Assembly: GCA_949126835.1 (NCBI GenBank)
Contig: OX421497.1
Span: 25,295,612-25,359,611 of the forward strand
Direction of reading: 5' to 3'
Length of the DNA: 64,000 bases
Origin: Anisus vortex
Taxonomy: Eukaryota; Mollusca; Gastropoda; Planorbidae
Positions 1 through 12,360 of the stretch are shown one piece after another. The notes beneath the pieces are model-generated. The model did not search any database and was not told the DNA's origin. It saw only the letters and a list, made by a program, of their open reading frames with translations. A program made the position numbers and the translations under genes. Position 1 is the stretch's first letter; the number at the start of each line of letters is the position of its first letter.

Positions 1-760
1 GATGGTGGGGCGGGGGGGGGGGGGGGTAAGGCTCCCATGGTTGGGGCGGCTCTGTTTGCTCTCATTTGTAAGGCTGCTAGTAAGATAATACTCGGGGCTA
101 TGAAATGAAAATATTGTTTTATTTGAAGGGAAAATAGCCTTGCACTACGCACAAGGGATTGGTATCAGAAGAAATGTAAAATAAAGAAGTGCAGAACGGA
201 AATACCCGGACGTGAGACTAGTCTAAACGGCATAATACAAAAATATTTGAACACCTTAAAAAACGGCTGAGATTATTAGAGAGTGCAAATAGAATAATTT
301 TTGGCCGAGTTTAAAAGAATTTAGGCGACAATCAACCAATATTTGCTCAACAGTTTCGTGCATTTGCGGTAGTTACGCCCATGATTAAAAGGTTTAAGAG
401 ACGGTAGAGATACGTCACCCGGAGACGCCCATGGTATCGGTATCGTTTCATACCCATTTATGGTCCACGTGGGGGGTTAATAAAAGCAGTGGTCGTTGAT
501 TTCATTGCCAATATCATACAATGGGATTGTAAGGGTCAATGGTCTGCAAAGCTACCCAAGTTTCTTTTTTTCTTTCTTAACCAGTGCCTTGAAAACCAGC
601 AGAGTTTGGGTTTACACTTGGAGAAACCACCACAAGACACACGGACATATATTGTTAAAACAAAACAAAAACAAAAAAAATTAACTCGAGATTTTATTTG
701 ACAAAAAGCATGGTGACAAAGCGGAAGCACGGTCGGCTGGCGTACCGAAAATCCTGGGTC
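1..760. other. Gene-free AT-rich stretch
   Basis: No convincing exon or RNA gene is seen. There is a G homopolymer near positions 11-26. The short open frames around 489-730 have no recognisable domain and lie in A/T-rich sequence. Confidence 0.6.
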
Positions 761-761
761 A

Positions 762-845
762 TTCTATGACAGCACACAAACATACATTCTATGACAGCAC
801 ACAAACATACATTCTATGATAGCACACAAACATGTATTCTATGAC
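762..845. repeat. 23 bp tandem repeat, about 3.5 copies
   Basis: The unit ATTCTATGACAGCACACAAAC with short linkers repeats directly from about 762 to 845. The copies are nearly identical. No function is implied. Confidence 0.8.
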
Positions 846-938
846 AGCCCAAAACAAACGTCTTTTCGGCTTGATAAAGATTCCTTTTTCTCGTCTGCTG
901 GTGTTTTTTTTCTTTTGTCCTTTTGTTCTCCGCAAACA

Positions 939-1294
939 ATATACTTGACAATATACTTGACAATATACTTGACAATATACTTGACAATATACTTGACAAT
1001 ATACTTGACAATATACTTGACAATATACTTGACAATATACTTGACAATATACTTGACAATATACTTGACAATATACTTGACAATATACTTGACAATATAC
1101 TTGACAATATATTTGACAATATACTTGACAATATACTTGACAATATACTTGACAATATACTTGACAATATACTTGACAATATACTTGACAATATACTTGA
1201 CAATATACTTGACAATATACTTGACAATATACTTGACAATATACTTGACAATATACTTGACAATATACTTGACAATATATTTGACAATATACTT
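939..1294. repeat. 12 bp minisatellite, about 30 copies
   Basis: The unit AATATACTTGAC is repeated almost perfectly; two copies carry a C-to-T change (near 1110 and 1279). Because the unit is 12 bp and stop-free in several frames, both strands show long artificial open frames (ILDN, TIYL and VKYI repeats). These are not genes. Confidence 0.95.
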
Positions 1295-1299
1295 GTATT

Positions 1300-3600
1300 T
1301 AGTTGTTGTCTGCAAGTGCCAAGGTTGATTTTTATGCAAGGAACTCTAGTTCTTGAATGTTCAAGAGATCTTGAACATTTTAACTAAGAACTTACAAACA
1401 TACACACGCATACAACTAAAAAATGTGTGTTTCCAATAGAATGTCAATTTTTTTTTAATGTGTACTTTTCTGTGTTGATGTGTGTTTTTAGGTCTATTTA
1501 TGTGTTAAATGGTGTGTCGTTTGGTAAACGCCAGTTATAATAGCTTGTTAACTGTGGAGAAAATAACCCAAAGTAAATGCTGGTTTCGTAAACCACTTCT
1601 GATCTGTTCTTGAATAAAATGGTCGAAAGAGAATAATATGAAATGATTGCATTCATTGAATTTGCACACTGCGTGGGACTGACGGCTGCGCACTGATCTA
1701 TTTTTAGAACTGTCCAACATTATTAAACGTGGGGCGAGTGACGTCATAACATTTTATGAAAGATTACTTGTTATTGTTTTTGTTTTTAAGTTTTGGTGGT
1801 TGGAAACGTCGCTGGGTGGGCTACTGTTCATTTTGGTTTAGATAAAGTTATGTCTTATGATGATTGAATTCGTGTTTCCTTTTTAAAAAAAATTTCGTTT
1901 AAAGTTTAAGAATATGACATTTTTATTAACCTGTAAAAGGTTCTCAGTTATGTGTGTGTGTCAGGGGCAATCATGAAAATGTATGACGGCAGATGAGAGT
2001 TGATTTAGCTATTTTTTTTTTGAACTATAGTAGACCCGTGGACACATTGTAGCCATACAAAAGATGTATGGCCTAGTCTATACCAAAAAACAATAGCAAA
2101 ATCTAAAATAAAAAAATTGTTCAGTAAACACCTATAATATAAAAAAAAAATACAACAACAGTGAATTTGCACATAATAATTCAAACGTTTTGTTTACACG
2201 TGATCCCGATTCAGTAAAAGTCAATGCAAGGGCAATTACTCGTTAGGCCTAAATTACAATGGCGCGTCCTTTCTATAATAGCTATTTATCGTTTGTACCA
2301 TCATCACAGTTTATATAAGTGTGCATACTTGGGCATACAATTCTCTTTCAAAAAAAATTAAATCATCGAATTTCTCTGCATTGCATGATTCAGTTAAAAC
2401 ATCTATCGTGGGAAATTGAGAGTTAAATGTCTTAACTTTTGTCCCGCTCGGTCAACCGGCAAACTAGTCTTAGCTACAGTACATACGTGTATGTATTATT
2501 GTTGATTGTGTTAATGGCCATTTAAGAACGAAAATTAGCCTTTTTCTAGTAGTACTGCTCACTTTATGATTTTTTTATTTTAAATTTTGTTTTAAAAGTG
2601 GGAGTTTCAGGTTTTTTAAAAGTTTGATACAGTCAAATAATTGTGCAAAACACGCACATACACACATACACGCCAATAAGCATAGAAAACTTACACAAAT
2701 ACACATACATACATGTAAAAAAAACTCAGAATAACATACACCCTATACTAGAATGAAATTATTTAGACATCAAACTTTGACAAAAAAAACTAGTGTTTAT
2801 AGCATGGAATCTACATCTATGTCTTACTTGGTTGGGAAAAGGAGGGTGTGCATGGGTAGAGGGAGGGAGGGAGGGAGGGAGGAAGGGGGCACTTTGAGAA
2901 CAGTTGACTACACATGAATACTAAACCACATAAAAGAGTCGAGGCCCCGTTTTTAAATTATTTTTTTTCCGATGGGAACATGAAAACTTTATACAGATTT
3001 TATTCAAATAGGCTGGTGAGGAGAGGGGAGGGTGTGTGTGTGAGGGGGGGGGGAGTCTATTGAATCATCCTAGATAAAGTTTTGGAGGGGGGGGAGGGGG
3101 AGGTCTTAATAGTTAGTTCTGGCAAAAGAGTACTTTAATTTGATTGTTAGGGACGTTTTATGTAGGAGTTGATGGAGGGGCCAGGGAGGGGAGGGGGGCA
3201 TCAAGGAACGACAACTGTATTTCAGTTTAAAGAAGTCTATGTTGTTATATTGTGAGATGGGTGCTGGGGGTTGAGGGGGGGGGGGGCTGAAGACTTGATC
3301 TGTCTGAAACTGTAGTACATAATCAAATCCACCTGATTGACACGCCCTTGTGCTGAATACAACTCGTCAGGGCAGTTTGAAAAGTTGAAAAGTCAGAAAG
3401 AAAATTTCCTTTCTCTGTCAACGCGTCATAACTCCGTCACACGCACACTCTCTTCCTCATTCTTGTCTCTCCCCCTCTCTCTTTCTTCTATTCTCCAGCG
3501 GCACACAAAAAAGATGTCTAGATGGTTGTACGTATAATCAGATATTGCATCATACTGACACATAAATAGATATTGAGATGTATTATCACTGACTACTCGA
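1300..3600. other. Gene-free stretch with G-rich tracts
   Basis: No supported gene. AT-rich sequence carries purine tracts at about 2840-2890 (GGGA repeats) and G runs at about 3035-3052, 3086-3105 and 3275-3290. A pyrimidine-rich patch lies at 3440-3500. Confidence 0.55.
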
Positions 3601-3608
3601 GCTGAAAG

Positions 3609-4058
3609 CATAGACTATAATAAGATGGACCGCTTGCTTTAGTTTTGTCTACTCTTATCTTCTTGTTTTGTAATTCCCGATTCTAAATAAAGTAGTTGCG
3701 ATACAATTTTCGTTTTATTAAATCGCATTTTTTTTACTTTAAATGAATACTTGTTCTACTATTATGTTTATTATATTATCATTGACTATAAAAAGATGGA
3801 CAGCTTGCTCTATTTTTAGAGCTTATATTCTTTTTTCCGTGCGCATACAACACTGATCTATAAATGTTTCCTCTGTATACAACTTTCGATTTCAATTTTA
3901 CTTCAGTAAATCATAGCGATTAACTTAGACGGAACTAGTATAGCAACTTATTTATAGCAATTACTTTATTTAGAATCGGGAATTCAGAAAATCAGTGTTT
4001 CGAGTCATCATATAGCAGAAATACTAAAGCAAGCGGTCCATGTGTATTATAGTCTATG
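3609..4058. mobile_element. MITE, 450 bp, with 7 bp target duplication
   Basis: The element starts CATAGACTATAATA and ends with the exact complement TATTATAGTCTATG. The next block, ATGGACCGCTTGCTTTAGT, is also inverted at the other end. The inverted similarity resumes further in with AATTCCCGATTCTAAATAAA, giving diverged TIRs of about 100 bp. CTGAAAG flanks both sides (3602-3608 and 4059-4065). An extra direct copy of the TIR lies inside at about 3783-3900. There is no coding capacity. CA...TG ends with a 7 bp duplication are compatible with the P/Galileo group, but the superfamily is an inference. Confidence 0.85.
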
Positions 4059-4300
4059 CTGAAAGTTAGCAAAAACAAAGTAGCAAGAACATTGTGACAC
4101 ATAGAACTATCAAAACCAAGTTAATCTGTTTTTAAATTGAGGCATGGCATTGTGTAGCTACAGCTATAACCTATAAAAAAGAGAGAGTCTATATCTATTA
4201 TACCCCAACCTTCTTTCTGCTAAAGATTAAATTTTAGAAAAGACTTCAGTTCCTGTCAAATTATGTACACCAGTGTTCTGTTAGAAGTTAGAACACAAGC

Positions 4301-4331
4301 CCCCCCCCCCCCCCCCCACACACACACACAA
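4301..4331. repeat. Poly-C tract followed by CA repeat
   Basis: A run of about 17 C is followed directly by (CA)n. Simple sequence. Confidence 0.9.
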
Positions 4332-4502
4332 TGCTATTTATACCATCGCGTCCACCTAACAAAAAAAAATTACCGTTTTATAAATGTGTGAGTAGACCTT
4401 TCTGCATGCGTCTCTTGTTGGGTCGACACGCCTGTGTTGTGGTACTTTTCTTTATGGTTTCAAGAATATTTCGACATTGTGTGTTCGAATACTTCCGTTC
4501 AA

Positions 4503-4876
4503 TATGCGACACGGTGGTCTAGTGGCAGCGCGATGGACTATCGTACCGAATGTCCCTGGTGGAGGCTAGGATGTGTTCTCCGGGACTATAGGGTGCTCAG
4601 CTGATTGGTAGTAGAAGTAATCTCATTGGACCAATTTGATCCATAGGGCCGGCGAGGAGGCGTTCTGTGGCCACGGCATACTAGGTGATCGTGTGGCCAG
4701 CACATTGCTCAGCTGATTGGTAGTAGAAGTAATCTCATTGGACCAATTGGATCCATAGGGCCGGCGAGGAGGCGTTCTGTGGCCACGGCATACTAGGGGA
4801 TAGTGTGGCCAGCACATTGCTCAGCTGCCTTTACTTTACCCCAATTAGTCAGGTACCCATCAGGACCACCGTGCCT
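4503..4876. mobile_element. tRNA-derived SINE copies with internal tandem duplication
   Basis: A tRNA-like A-box head (GGTGGTCTAGTGGCAGCGCG) lies on the plus strand at about 4511. The body that follows is in minus orientation and ends near 4876 with the complement of the same head (ACCACCGTGCCTCC). Inside, a segment of about 112 bp (about 4592-4704), running from TGCTCAGCTGATTGG to GTGTGGCCAGCACAT, is repeated at about 4705-4817 with a few differences. This looks like two SINE pieces in opposite orientation, one with an internal duplication. Confidence 0.75.
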
Positions 4877-4879
4877 CCA

Positions 4880-6225
4880 TATTTGAATAGTACATGACAT
4901 TAAATTAGGGCAAAGTAAAACTGACTCGAAAACAAAGATCTGTACACAAAAATAGAATCCGTTAGATTATTTCATGCTTCTCATTTTCCTCCTCGGAATA
5001 TCCTCTTCAAGGCTTAGCCTGCAGACACTTATTACAAAGGTAGTCATGTTTGTCGTGTATTGTTCGATAGTGCCTGCAATTGATTGGGAGAACATTGCAA
5101 CCAACGTGATGTCAATTTACCTTATCGAAACTTGCTTAAAAGTTTGCCAATTTAATATACAATAAAGCACCCATCCGAAATGTTGGTATGATCATGGACG
5201 CCCCAACTTGGCCCAGCTATTACGTCCCTGTTTTAGAACTGGCGATGCTCAAACAAAACCTCAACTATTGGCACATGTATACATACATACATATTGACAT
5301 TCAAATACAAACTAAACAGTTCAATCACAACATACAAAATAACATTCTAACACAAAAAACAGGGGGGAGGGGGGGGAGCTCCATTGTGCCAATGTATCTC
5401 AACAAAGTGTCAGAATTTCCGTTGCTATTTATAGAGATAATCATCTCCTTCCTTCCGGTTCTACTGCACCCACCCACATCAAGGGGAGAGCATCAAGGTC
5501 TACCAGACTCATTCATACGTAGGTGCACTTAAATTTCATTTAAAGGCTCTTTTTGACATGTCGTGCCAGAGAAGACGAAGAAAACACAAAAAAAAAAAGG
5601 AAAAAGAAAAGAAAAGGGAAGTTTATGAATGAACAAGTGAGGCGAATTTCATGTCGTTGTCAGAGTTGGAATTTTTCTTTTCAACTCTTCTTAGTTTTAA
5701 AAACAAAACAAACAAAAAAGGGAAAATTCAATTTCCAGATGCAGCAAACTTTTTTTTATGTTGTCGTTCTTTTTTCCTTTTTGTGCGTCTTGTGTATAAA
5801 AATGTGAATGTAGAAGTCTGTGAACTCTGTGTATCTAATTTATGACCTAATGTATATTTGGAGTCTTTCTATCAAGTTTTAAAAACATTTTGAAACTTTT
5901 TTAGAAACATTCTTTACTTTACTTTTTTTTTTTTACCGTCATGAAAGTTTTCAAGGTTATTAGATTTCAAAATCCTTACGCAAATCTTATTTTTAAAACA
6001 GAACTTTTTTTTCAGTATGCTTTTTTTAACGCCGTTGTTGCAGGTTATTTTAAAATTGTCCGTTTTTGTTTTAAAAGGAAAATATAGATTTTTTTGTAAA
6101 TAATAGATTCCTAAAATAAATTTTAAAGCATCATCTTGTTTGCATGACTTTTAGTTGGCAATTAAAACTCGTTCTTGGTAGTGAAATAATATTGGTGTAA
6201 TGTGTATACAAGTGGTTCAGCCGTT
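4880..6225. other. Gene-free stretch
   Basis: Open frames here (for example 5188-5532) have no domain and cross simple sequence. Nothing beyond short A/T and G tracts is seen. Confidence 0.5.
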
Positions 6226-6329
6226 ACTTAGTGTTGATAAATAACGTTCCTTTTAATATTTATACCCACTCATTAGCTTACTTATTAAATACATCTTATT
6301 ACAATATTTCTATAGATTTCTACATTGAA

Positions 6330-6545
6330 TACGTTTCCTTATACATATTTCTACATTTATTATACATGTTTCTACATTTTTCAGGTTTCTTCATATTTCA
6401 ACATATATTATACATATTTATTTCTACATTTTACATGTTTCTTCATATTTCAACATATTTTATACATGTTTCTACATTTCTACACATTCCTTCATTTCTG
6501 CATATTTCTACGTGCCTCTACATTTTTCTACATATTTTCTACACA
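6330..6545. repeat. Degenerate TTTCTACAT-type repeat
   Basis: TTTCTACAT, TTTCAACAT and TATTATACA words recur irregularly. This is a decayed minisatellite; the open frames across it are by-products. Confidence 0.6.
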
Positions 6546-6895
6546 TTTTGACAAGGTTTGAAATATATTTTTTTAATACCTGTGTTTGAAATTCAGATAT
6601 TTTTGTTTCAATATATTTATGTTGCAACCTTCATCATTTTGTCTTGCCTTTCATGTTGTTATTAAAATTCTTCTTTGTGCTTTAGCTTTGTAGAAAAATG
6701 AAAGTCTAGTGAGACAGACATACATACAGACAGACAGCTGTTTCCATGTCTGTGGAGACGTCGATTACCTTCAGCTTCCGGGCTGATTGGAGTCTGCAAA
6801 CAGTAGGGGAAGTCATGCGGAGCAAATTGTCTCTGTGTGTTGTCTTGGATATGTTTGGATTTAAATTAAAAGACCAAGGGAGAGAAGTACGGTGT

Positions 6896-7022
6896 ATCTG
6901 GTGTGTGTGTGTGTGGGGGGGGGGGGTTGTTGTGTGTGTGGGGGGGGAGTTGTGTGTGTGTGGGGGGGTTGTTGTGTGTGTGTGTGTGTGTGTGGGTTGT
7001 TGTGTGTGTGGGGGGGGGGAGT
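6896..7022. repeat. (GT)n / poly-G simple sequence
   Basis: Alternating GT runs are interrupted by G8-G10 tracts, with strong purine/pyrimidine strand asymmetry. Possible G-quadruplex former; no gene. Confidence 0.85.
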
Positions 7023-7029
7023 TGAGGGT

Positions 7030-8700
7030 ATATTATGCATTTTCTTACTTTTGTTTCTAATTGTTGAAATCTTAAGTTAAGGAGCAGACAACGTCGTGTC
7101 TGTGGGAATGAAATACTACGTAAACTAGTAAATCTAGAAAAGAAAAAAAAATCTTATTTAAGAAAAGATATCATTAAGAATGATTTAGTGACTTGTACAC
7201 AAAAAACTGATTTAAACTGATTTAAAACTAAGATTTTAGCATTGAGCAATTTAATTGAGTTGATTTTTAAATATTTTTTTAAAACTTTGTTAAGGAAAAA
7301 TAACGTTTTTTTTTCGTTTAACTTTTCCATCTGCCATGAAACTCGTTAAATTGAATTGGCTGTTTTTATTATAATATTAATTTTAGTTTAGGTTATGCTT
7401 TGCCCCCCCCCCCCCCTCCCCATCTTTCAATTTTCGCCATCTAGAATCAGAACTATAAATATGAGTTTCAACAATTACTGTTCATATTTCAGTGGTGAAG
7501 TGGACATTCCTATTAAATATACAAAAAAAAATCGTTATTGTAACGTGCCATTTTCAAACACACCCCTTTCTTCTTGTCACATATGCAACAATGGTTGAAT
7601 TCCCTCCCTTCTCACCCTCATCTTCAAGGTGCGTTACGTCATTTATGGAAGAAGGTTGGATGTGAACGGCCCCTGTAATAATTGATATTCATATAAAAAG
7701 TATTCGTTTTTTATTCGTGCCTTAGAGCTTGTAGATATTGGTCGCGGTTAAATCTTGCATGAAGTGGACAGTTTATAAAAACACAATTGTAAGCGTATTC
7801 TGTTCATTGTCCCCGGGCTTACAGTGATGGACGACCCGGCAATATCTAGAAATTCCGGCACAAGGGGATCGCACACAAAACGCAACAATTCTACAGCAGT
7901 GACCCCAATGTTTCAGCCATAAACATCACTCATAGTATTATATATGTCAGTGGTACATGAACATTTTTTTTTCCACATGCCAACTTTTAATGATAGTAAA
8001 AATTAGAAATGAAGAAAAAACAGACACAATTTCAGTAATCGCACTCAATGAAATGGCAGCAATGAATAAAAAAGAAAAAAACACCGTGTTTTTTTAAAGT
8101 CTTAAATATTTGATAAATCTGTTTAATAATTTTTTATTGGTTGAAGGGTGGGTGGGGGTAGTGTATTTATTTACTGTGTAATGTTGATATGAATGTGTAC
8201 ATGATATACCGTGGCCTATCGTTAGGTTCACTTCACTGTCTTTATCGTTTGTGTACACATTGGGTTATCAGTTATAGATTTAAGAAGAAAAAAAACAAAC
8301 ACTTTGGATTAAGTTGGTTGGGTTTTTATTTTTATTTTTTTTCTCCCTGTTGAGAGACAAACTGCACTGACCTACAGATATGTTTTGAACGTGAAGAGGT
8401 CTGTTTGTGTCAATACTATGGACTAGAAGGTAGTTTGAATGAAATAAAATAAACTATTAGGCAAATCGTTTGTTAGCTGTGAGTTTTGTTTGTTGAATAA
8501 ATTTGTGTTGTTTTTTTCTAACCGTACCAATATTCGATTAAAAAAAATGTAGTTACCTTATCTTGGTGTATATTGGTTTAGTGAAAGCAATTCATAACTA
8601 ATGCAAATTAAATGCAGCAAGTGTTATTATTTCTATTCGTTTTAAACTTTGGTTATGAAATTGTATAGAATAGAACTAATGTAAAACAAAATTATTTCAG
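7030..8700. other. Gene-free stretch
   Basis: AT-rich, with a poly-C run at about 7404-7417. No exon or structural repeat was recognised. Confidence 0.5.
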
Positions 8701-8707
8701 TTTTCTT

Positions 8708-9052
8708 TCAGAGTTGCCTGTTGCTATAACTGATGTATATAAACTTCAGAGTTGCCTGTTGCTATAACTGATGTATATAAACTTCAGAGTTGCCTGTTGC
8801 TATAACTGATGTATATAAACTTCAGAGTTGCCTGTTGCTATAACTGATGTATATAAACTTCAGAGTTGCCTGTTGCTATAACTGATGTATATAAGCTTCA
8901 GGGTTGCCTGTTGCTATAACTGATGTATATAAGCTTCAGGGTTGCCTGTTGCTATAACTGATGTATATAAGCTTCAGGGTTGCCTGTTGCTATAACTGAT
9001 GTATATAAGCTTCAGAGTTGCTTGTTGCTATAACTGGTGTATATAAACTTGG
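8708..9052. repeat. 38 bp minisatellite, about 9 copies
   Basis: Direct copies of a 38 bp unit beginning AGTTGCCTGTTGCTATAACT. The first copies read ATATAAACTTCAGAG and later ones ATATAAGCTTCAGGG, a block switch showing local spread of a variant within the array. Confidence 0.9.
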
Positions 9053-10940
9053 TTTATCGGGGCCAGTGGAGATGAAAAAGTTCATGTCAAATAACACATC
9101 CAGGAAAGGTGATTGGATGATTAAATTAGTCTCTCAAAAATGATTGGATGATTAAATTAACCTCAAATTACGTATTAACCAAAAACTAGAGTCTTGTTTT
9201 TTTTATATTCCGTAGCCTTAGGGCACTTGCGTATTGAGATGCCAACTCAAATTGTACGCCATTTAGGATTTTTCCTATTAAGGTTTTAAGACATTTCAGA
9301 GTCAAACTTGCATACAAATCATTTCTAATTTAATAGAGTCTACTAATCATTATGTTTTCTGTGTGAGTGTATTAGTGTTTGTTTTCAATAAGTTAATAAT
9401 AAAAAAACAAAGTGCTTTTAAGTCCTGTATGTCTTGAATTGGGAGAACGTTACAGTCCTTATCTGTTTTAGAGTTACGCTTGAAAAGCAACTCAGATCTT
9501 CATTAATTTTTTTTTATTCTGATTATGCAAAACTTGCTATAAGTTCTATTTTCCCTATATCATTTAGCGAAAAAAAGAAAACAACACACACACACGTACA
9601 AACAATAATTCTATACAGTTGCGGAAACCTGTGTTATCCGGCGTGGGATGTTGTTGGACAAGTTATGTCCCCTACATCAGATTACCTCACACAGGTAGGT
9701 CTACATGTTGATACAACACCTGGAGAGATATCAGACGTAGACGTATTGGCAAGGAAAAGAAAAAAACGAACTTGCATTTTGATTACGTCATTTTGGGTAA
9801 GAGATTGCATTTTTTGATTACATCATTTCGGAAAATAAAAAGATCCTCAAAACGTTATAAAAAGTAGCAGTCGCGAAATACTCTCTACACAGAAATACTC
9901 TCTATACATATCTAATAATATTATCTAATAGAGCGTTTTCAGTAGGCGGAGCTTAAGTTTTTTTGTGTAAATTTAGTGACGTATTTGTGTAAATATAGAA
10001 CCCACTTGAGGTACAAACATAACGTGGTGAAAGTAAAGTACTTCTTTATCATGCAAAATTCACATCTGAATATTGGCTATCCTACTCAAAAATAAGGAGG
10101 TAAATAGTAGTACTGTAGATTAATTGATTAATGTGATTAGGCTAGGGCCGGCTAGACCTATTTACACTTTCAATTTCACTTTATATGCCTACACTTTTAA
10201 TGTTTCGTAGGCTAGGCTACGATGTCAAGTGATATTGTTGGTGAATAGGCTATCTAGTCAAGTCACTATTAGGCTCACATCGTCTATGATCTATGTCTAT
10301 GATAATAATAAAATAGCCTATTTTATTTAACATACATAATACAGCTTAAATCTTAATAAGACTTAAAACACAACACATCATTTAAAAAAAGCTCGAGCCT
10401 ATATGAAACTTTATTAATACAGCGGCCATATTTAATTGTACACCATTACTCAAAGTAAACACAAATCACGTGCTTTTTGTCACGGGATTGCAAACGCCCT
10501 ATAATATTAAACGAGAAAAAATTGGGGGTATATTTGTTTGTGTCAGCGTTCTCGAAAACGGGCCCAACGATTTTCGCGAAAACTGTCCTATTGATGTATT
10601 CTGGTGAGAAAATGCGTTTTAGATCAATCTCCTTTCATTTGAACCTCTGCTTGACCCTCAATTTTTTTGAAAAACCACTGACCATTTCTAAAAAAAGATT
10701 TTAAATTGGGCCAAAAGAAAAAAAAAACATGTCATTAGGTTCCCCATCTAGCGCAATCACGTTCAATACAACTCTTTTGACGTCATAGCTAAGACGACTT
10801 TCATTTAGTTTCGGCGTTTTGGTAATTCCCGTTTTAAACCATTTAAATCATTACCATTTTCGCTGCGCAATTAAATAAAATCGACATGCTCTGAGTTAAG
10901 ATATGTTTTAGCTTTTTTATTTTGCGCTCCAATGGGCCTT
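9053..10940. other. Gene-free stretch
   Basis: AT-rich. A 76 nt segment (9619-9694, plus) is framed by acceptor- and donor-like sites but is too short to support as an exon. TAGGCT-type words cluster at about 10140-10260. Confidence 0.45.
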
Positions 10941-11177
10941 ATTGCTGCTGAGAGTTAACAGCCTTGTTCTTATACAAGTCAATCTTATATACCGTAATTG
11001 TAAAGATTGCTGCTGAGAGTTAACACCCTTGCCCCTTATACAAGTCAATCTTATATACCGTAATTGTAAAGATTGCTGCTGAGAGTTAACACCCTTGCCC
11101 CTTATACAAGTCAATCTTATATACCGTAATTGTAAAGATTGCTGCTGAGAGTGAACACCCTTGCCCCTTATACAAGT
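10941..11177. repeat. 66 bp tandem repeat, about 3.6 copies
   Basis: The unit starts ATTGCTGCTGAGAGTTAACA and runs through TATACCGTAATTGTAAAG. Copies begin at 10941, 11006, 11072 and 11138. The last, incomplete copy runs straight into the Helitron-like coding remnant at about 11178. Confidence 0.9.
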
Positions 11178-12357
11178 CAAAAAGGAAACTGCAAAAGAAC
11201 GAGAAAGACGATTGGATGAACATAGAGAGCGTAAGAGAAAGCAGCTAGATAAGGAAACCGCAGACGTAATAGAAAGACGATTAGACGATCTGAGACGTCA
11301 CGAAGCAGAGCAATTAAAAAAAGAAACACTAGATTCTAGATAAAGGAAAAGAAAGGTTGGAACTCAAGCGACAGAAGGCCAGTCAAAGACAATCGCTAGA
11401 GACCATTGATCAACGGAAACAACGCTTGGAAGATCAACGTCACCGTAATGTAAGGCGACAATTATTTATGAAACAAACTATAATGCCAACCTACAAGTGC
11501 GCAACTAATTCCGACGTTAGCTAAGAAAGTTTGGGACTTTTCAATATAGCATATATTCACTGTCATGCTGTTCATTTTCAAGAAAAACGGAATCAACCGC
11601 GACTCCTTTGATGACTGTTGTTTACTTGGTCGAGTAAATATAGAGCCATCAGAGTTTCCAAATGAGTTATAGAGCCATCAGAGTTTCCAAATGAGTTATA
11701 GAGCCATCAGAGTTTCCAAATGAGTTATAGAGCCATCAGAGTTTCCAAATGATTTATAGAGCCATCAGAGTTTCCAAATGAGTTATAGAGCCATCAGAGT
11801 TTCCAAATGAGTTATAGAGCCATCAGAGTTTCAAAATGAGTTATAGAGCCATCAGAGTTTCCAAATGAGTTGACCAGCCTCTTTTTAAAACGTCATTTGC
11901 TCGCAGAAGAATTCCACAAGAATATCAGGAACTTAAATTCATGATACTGGCTGCGTTTAACGTAAATGACTATCGGACAATCAATAGTCACGGAATCTAC
12001 AAGTCCTTAGCAGCAGGACAAGTCTACCATAAGATGAAAATGGCAGTAGGGCCTACATCCAAAACAAAATGTTAAGGGTGAATTTAAAAGTCCACAATAT
12101 GGACAGTTGCACTACTTAGATTCAGATGACGCCTTCACCGAGCTACTGAAACATCCACTCAATCATGAAATCAGTCAATCTCTAATTAATTTATAGAAAC
12201 AACTCATTAGATAGAGAAACCATTTTGCACAAGCTTTCATGATGATGAGAGAAGTGGAAGAAGAGGTCAACCGTCGTGCTACTGAAGAAGGAAATGCACC
12301 ACCGTATGTGCGGCTTATTTTTAATGGACCTTTATCCAACAACGTATCAATTGGCAT
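11178..12357 (+). pseudogene. Decayed Helitron N-terminal region (Helitron_like_N)
   Basis: Translation in shifting frames gives pieces in the order seen in Helitron Rep-helicase proteins. First comes an Arg/Glu/Lys-rich coiled segment (11178-11340, continuing after a stop and frameshift to about 11510). Next is a decayed zinc-binding block with CHAVHFQEK (about 11560-11585) and DDCCLLGRV (about 11610-11638). Then LLAEEFHKNIRNLNS (about 11895-11940), NSHGIYKSLAAGQVYHKM (about 11982-12035), YGQLHYLDS (about 12095-12125), and MMREVEEEVNRRA followed by PPYVRLIFNGPLS (12240-12345). At least three stops and several frameshifts interrupt it, and no Rep or helicase motif follows. It is a truncated, dead copy carrying an internal 29 bp expansion. 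Confidence 0.75.
11641..11871. repeat. 29 bp tandem expansion inside the Helitron remnant
   Basis: Eight near-identical copies of a 29 bp unit starting ATAGAGCCATCAGAGTTTCC. In the Helitron frame the unit reads IEPSEFPNEL, which joins naturally to the coding blocks on both sides. One ancestral coding segment was therefore amplified. The period is not a multiple of three, so each copy shifts the frame. Confidence 0.9.
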
Positions 12358-12360
12358 TTA

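Noticed and set aside
814..1387. Several 150-170 codon open frames on both strands
   Set aside because: They are the 12 bp array read in different frames; no unique coding sequence or start context.
9619..9694. 76 nt internal exon with acceptor CTATACAG and donor CAG|GTAGGT
   Set aside because: Too short, no domain, no neighbouring exon; chance splice-like sites are common.
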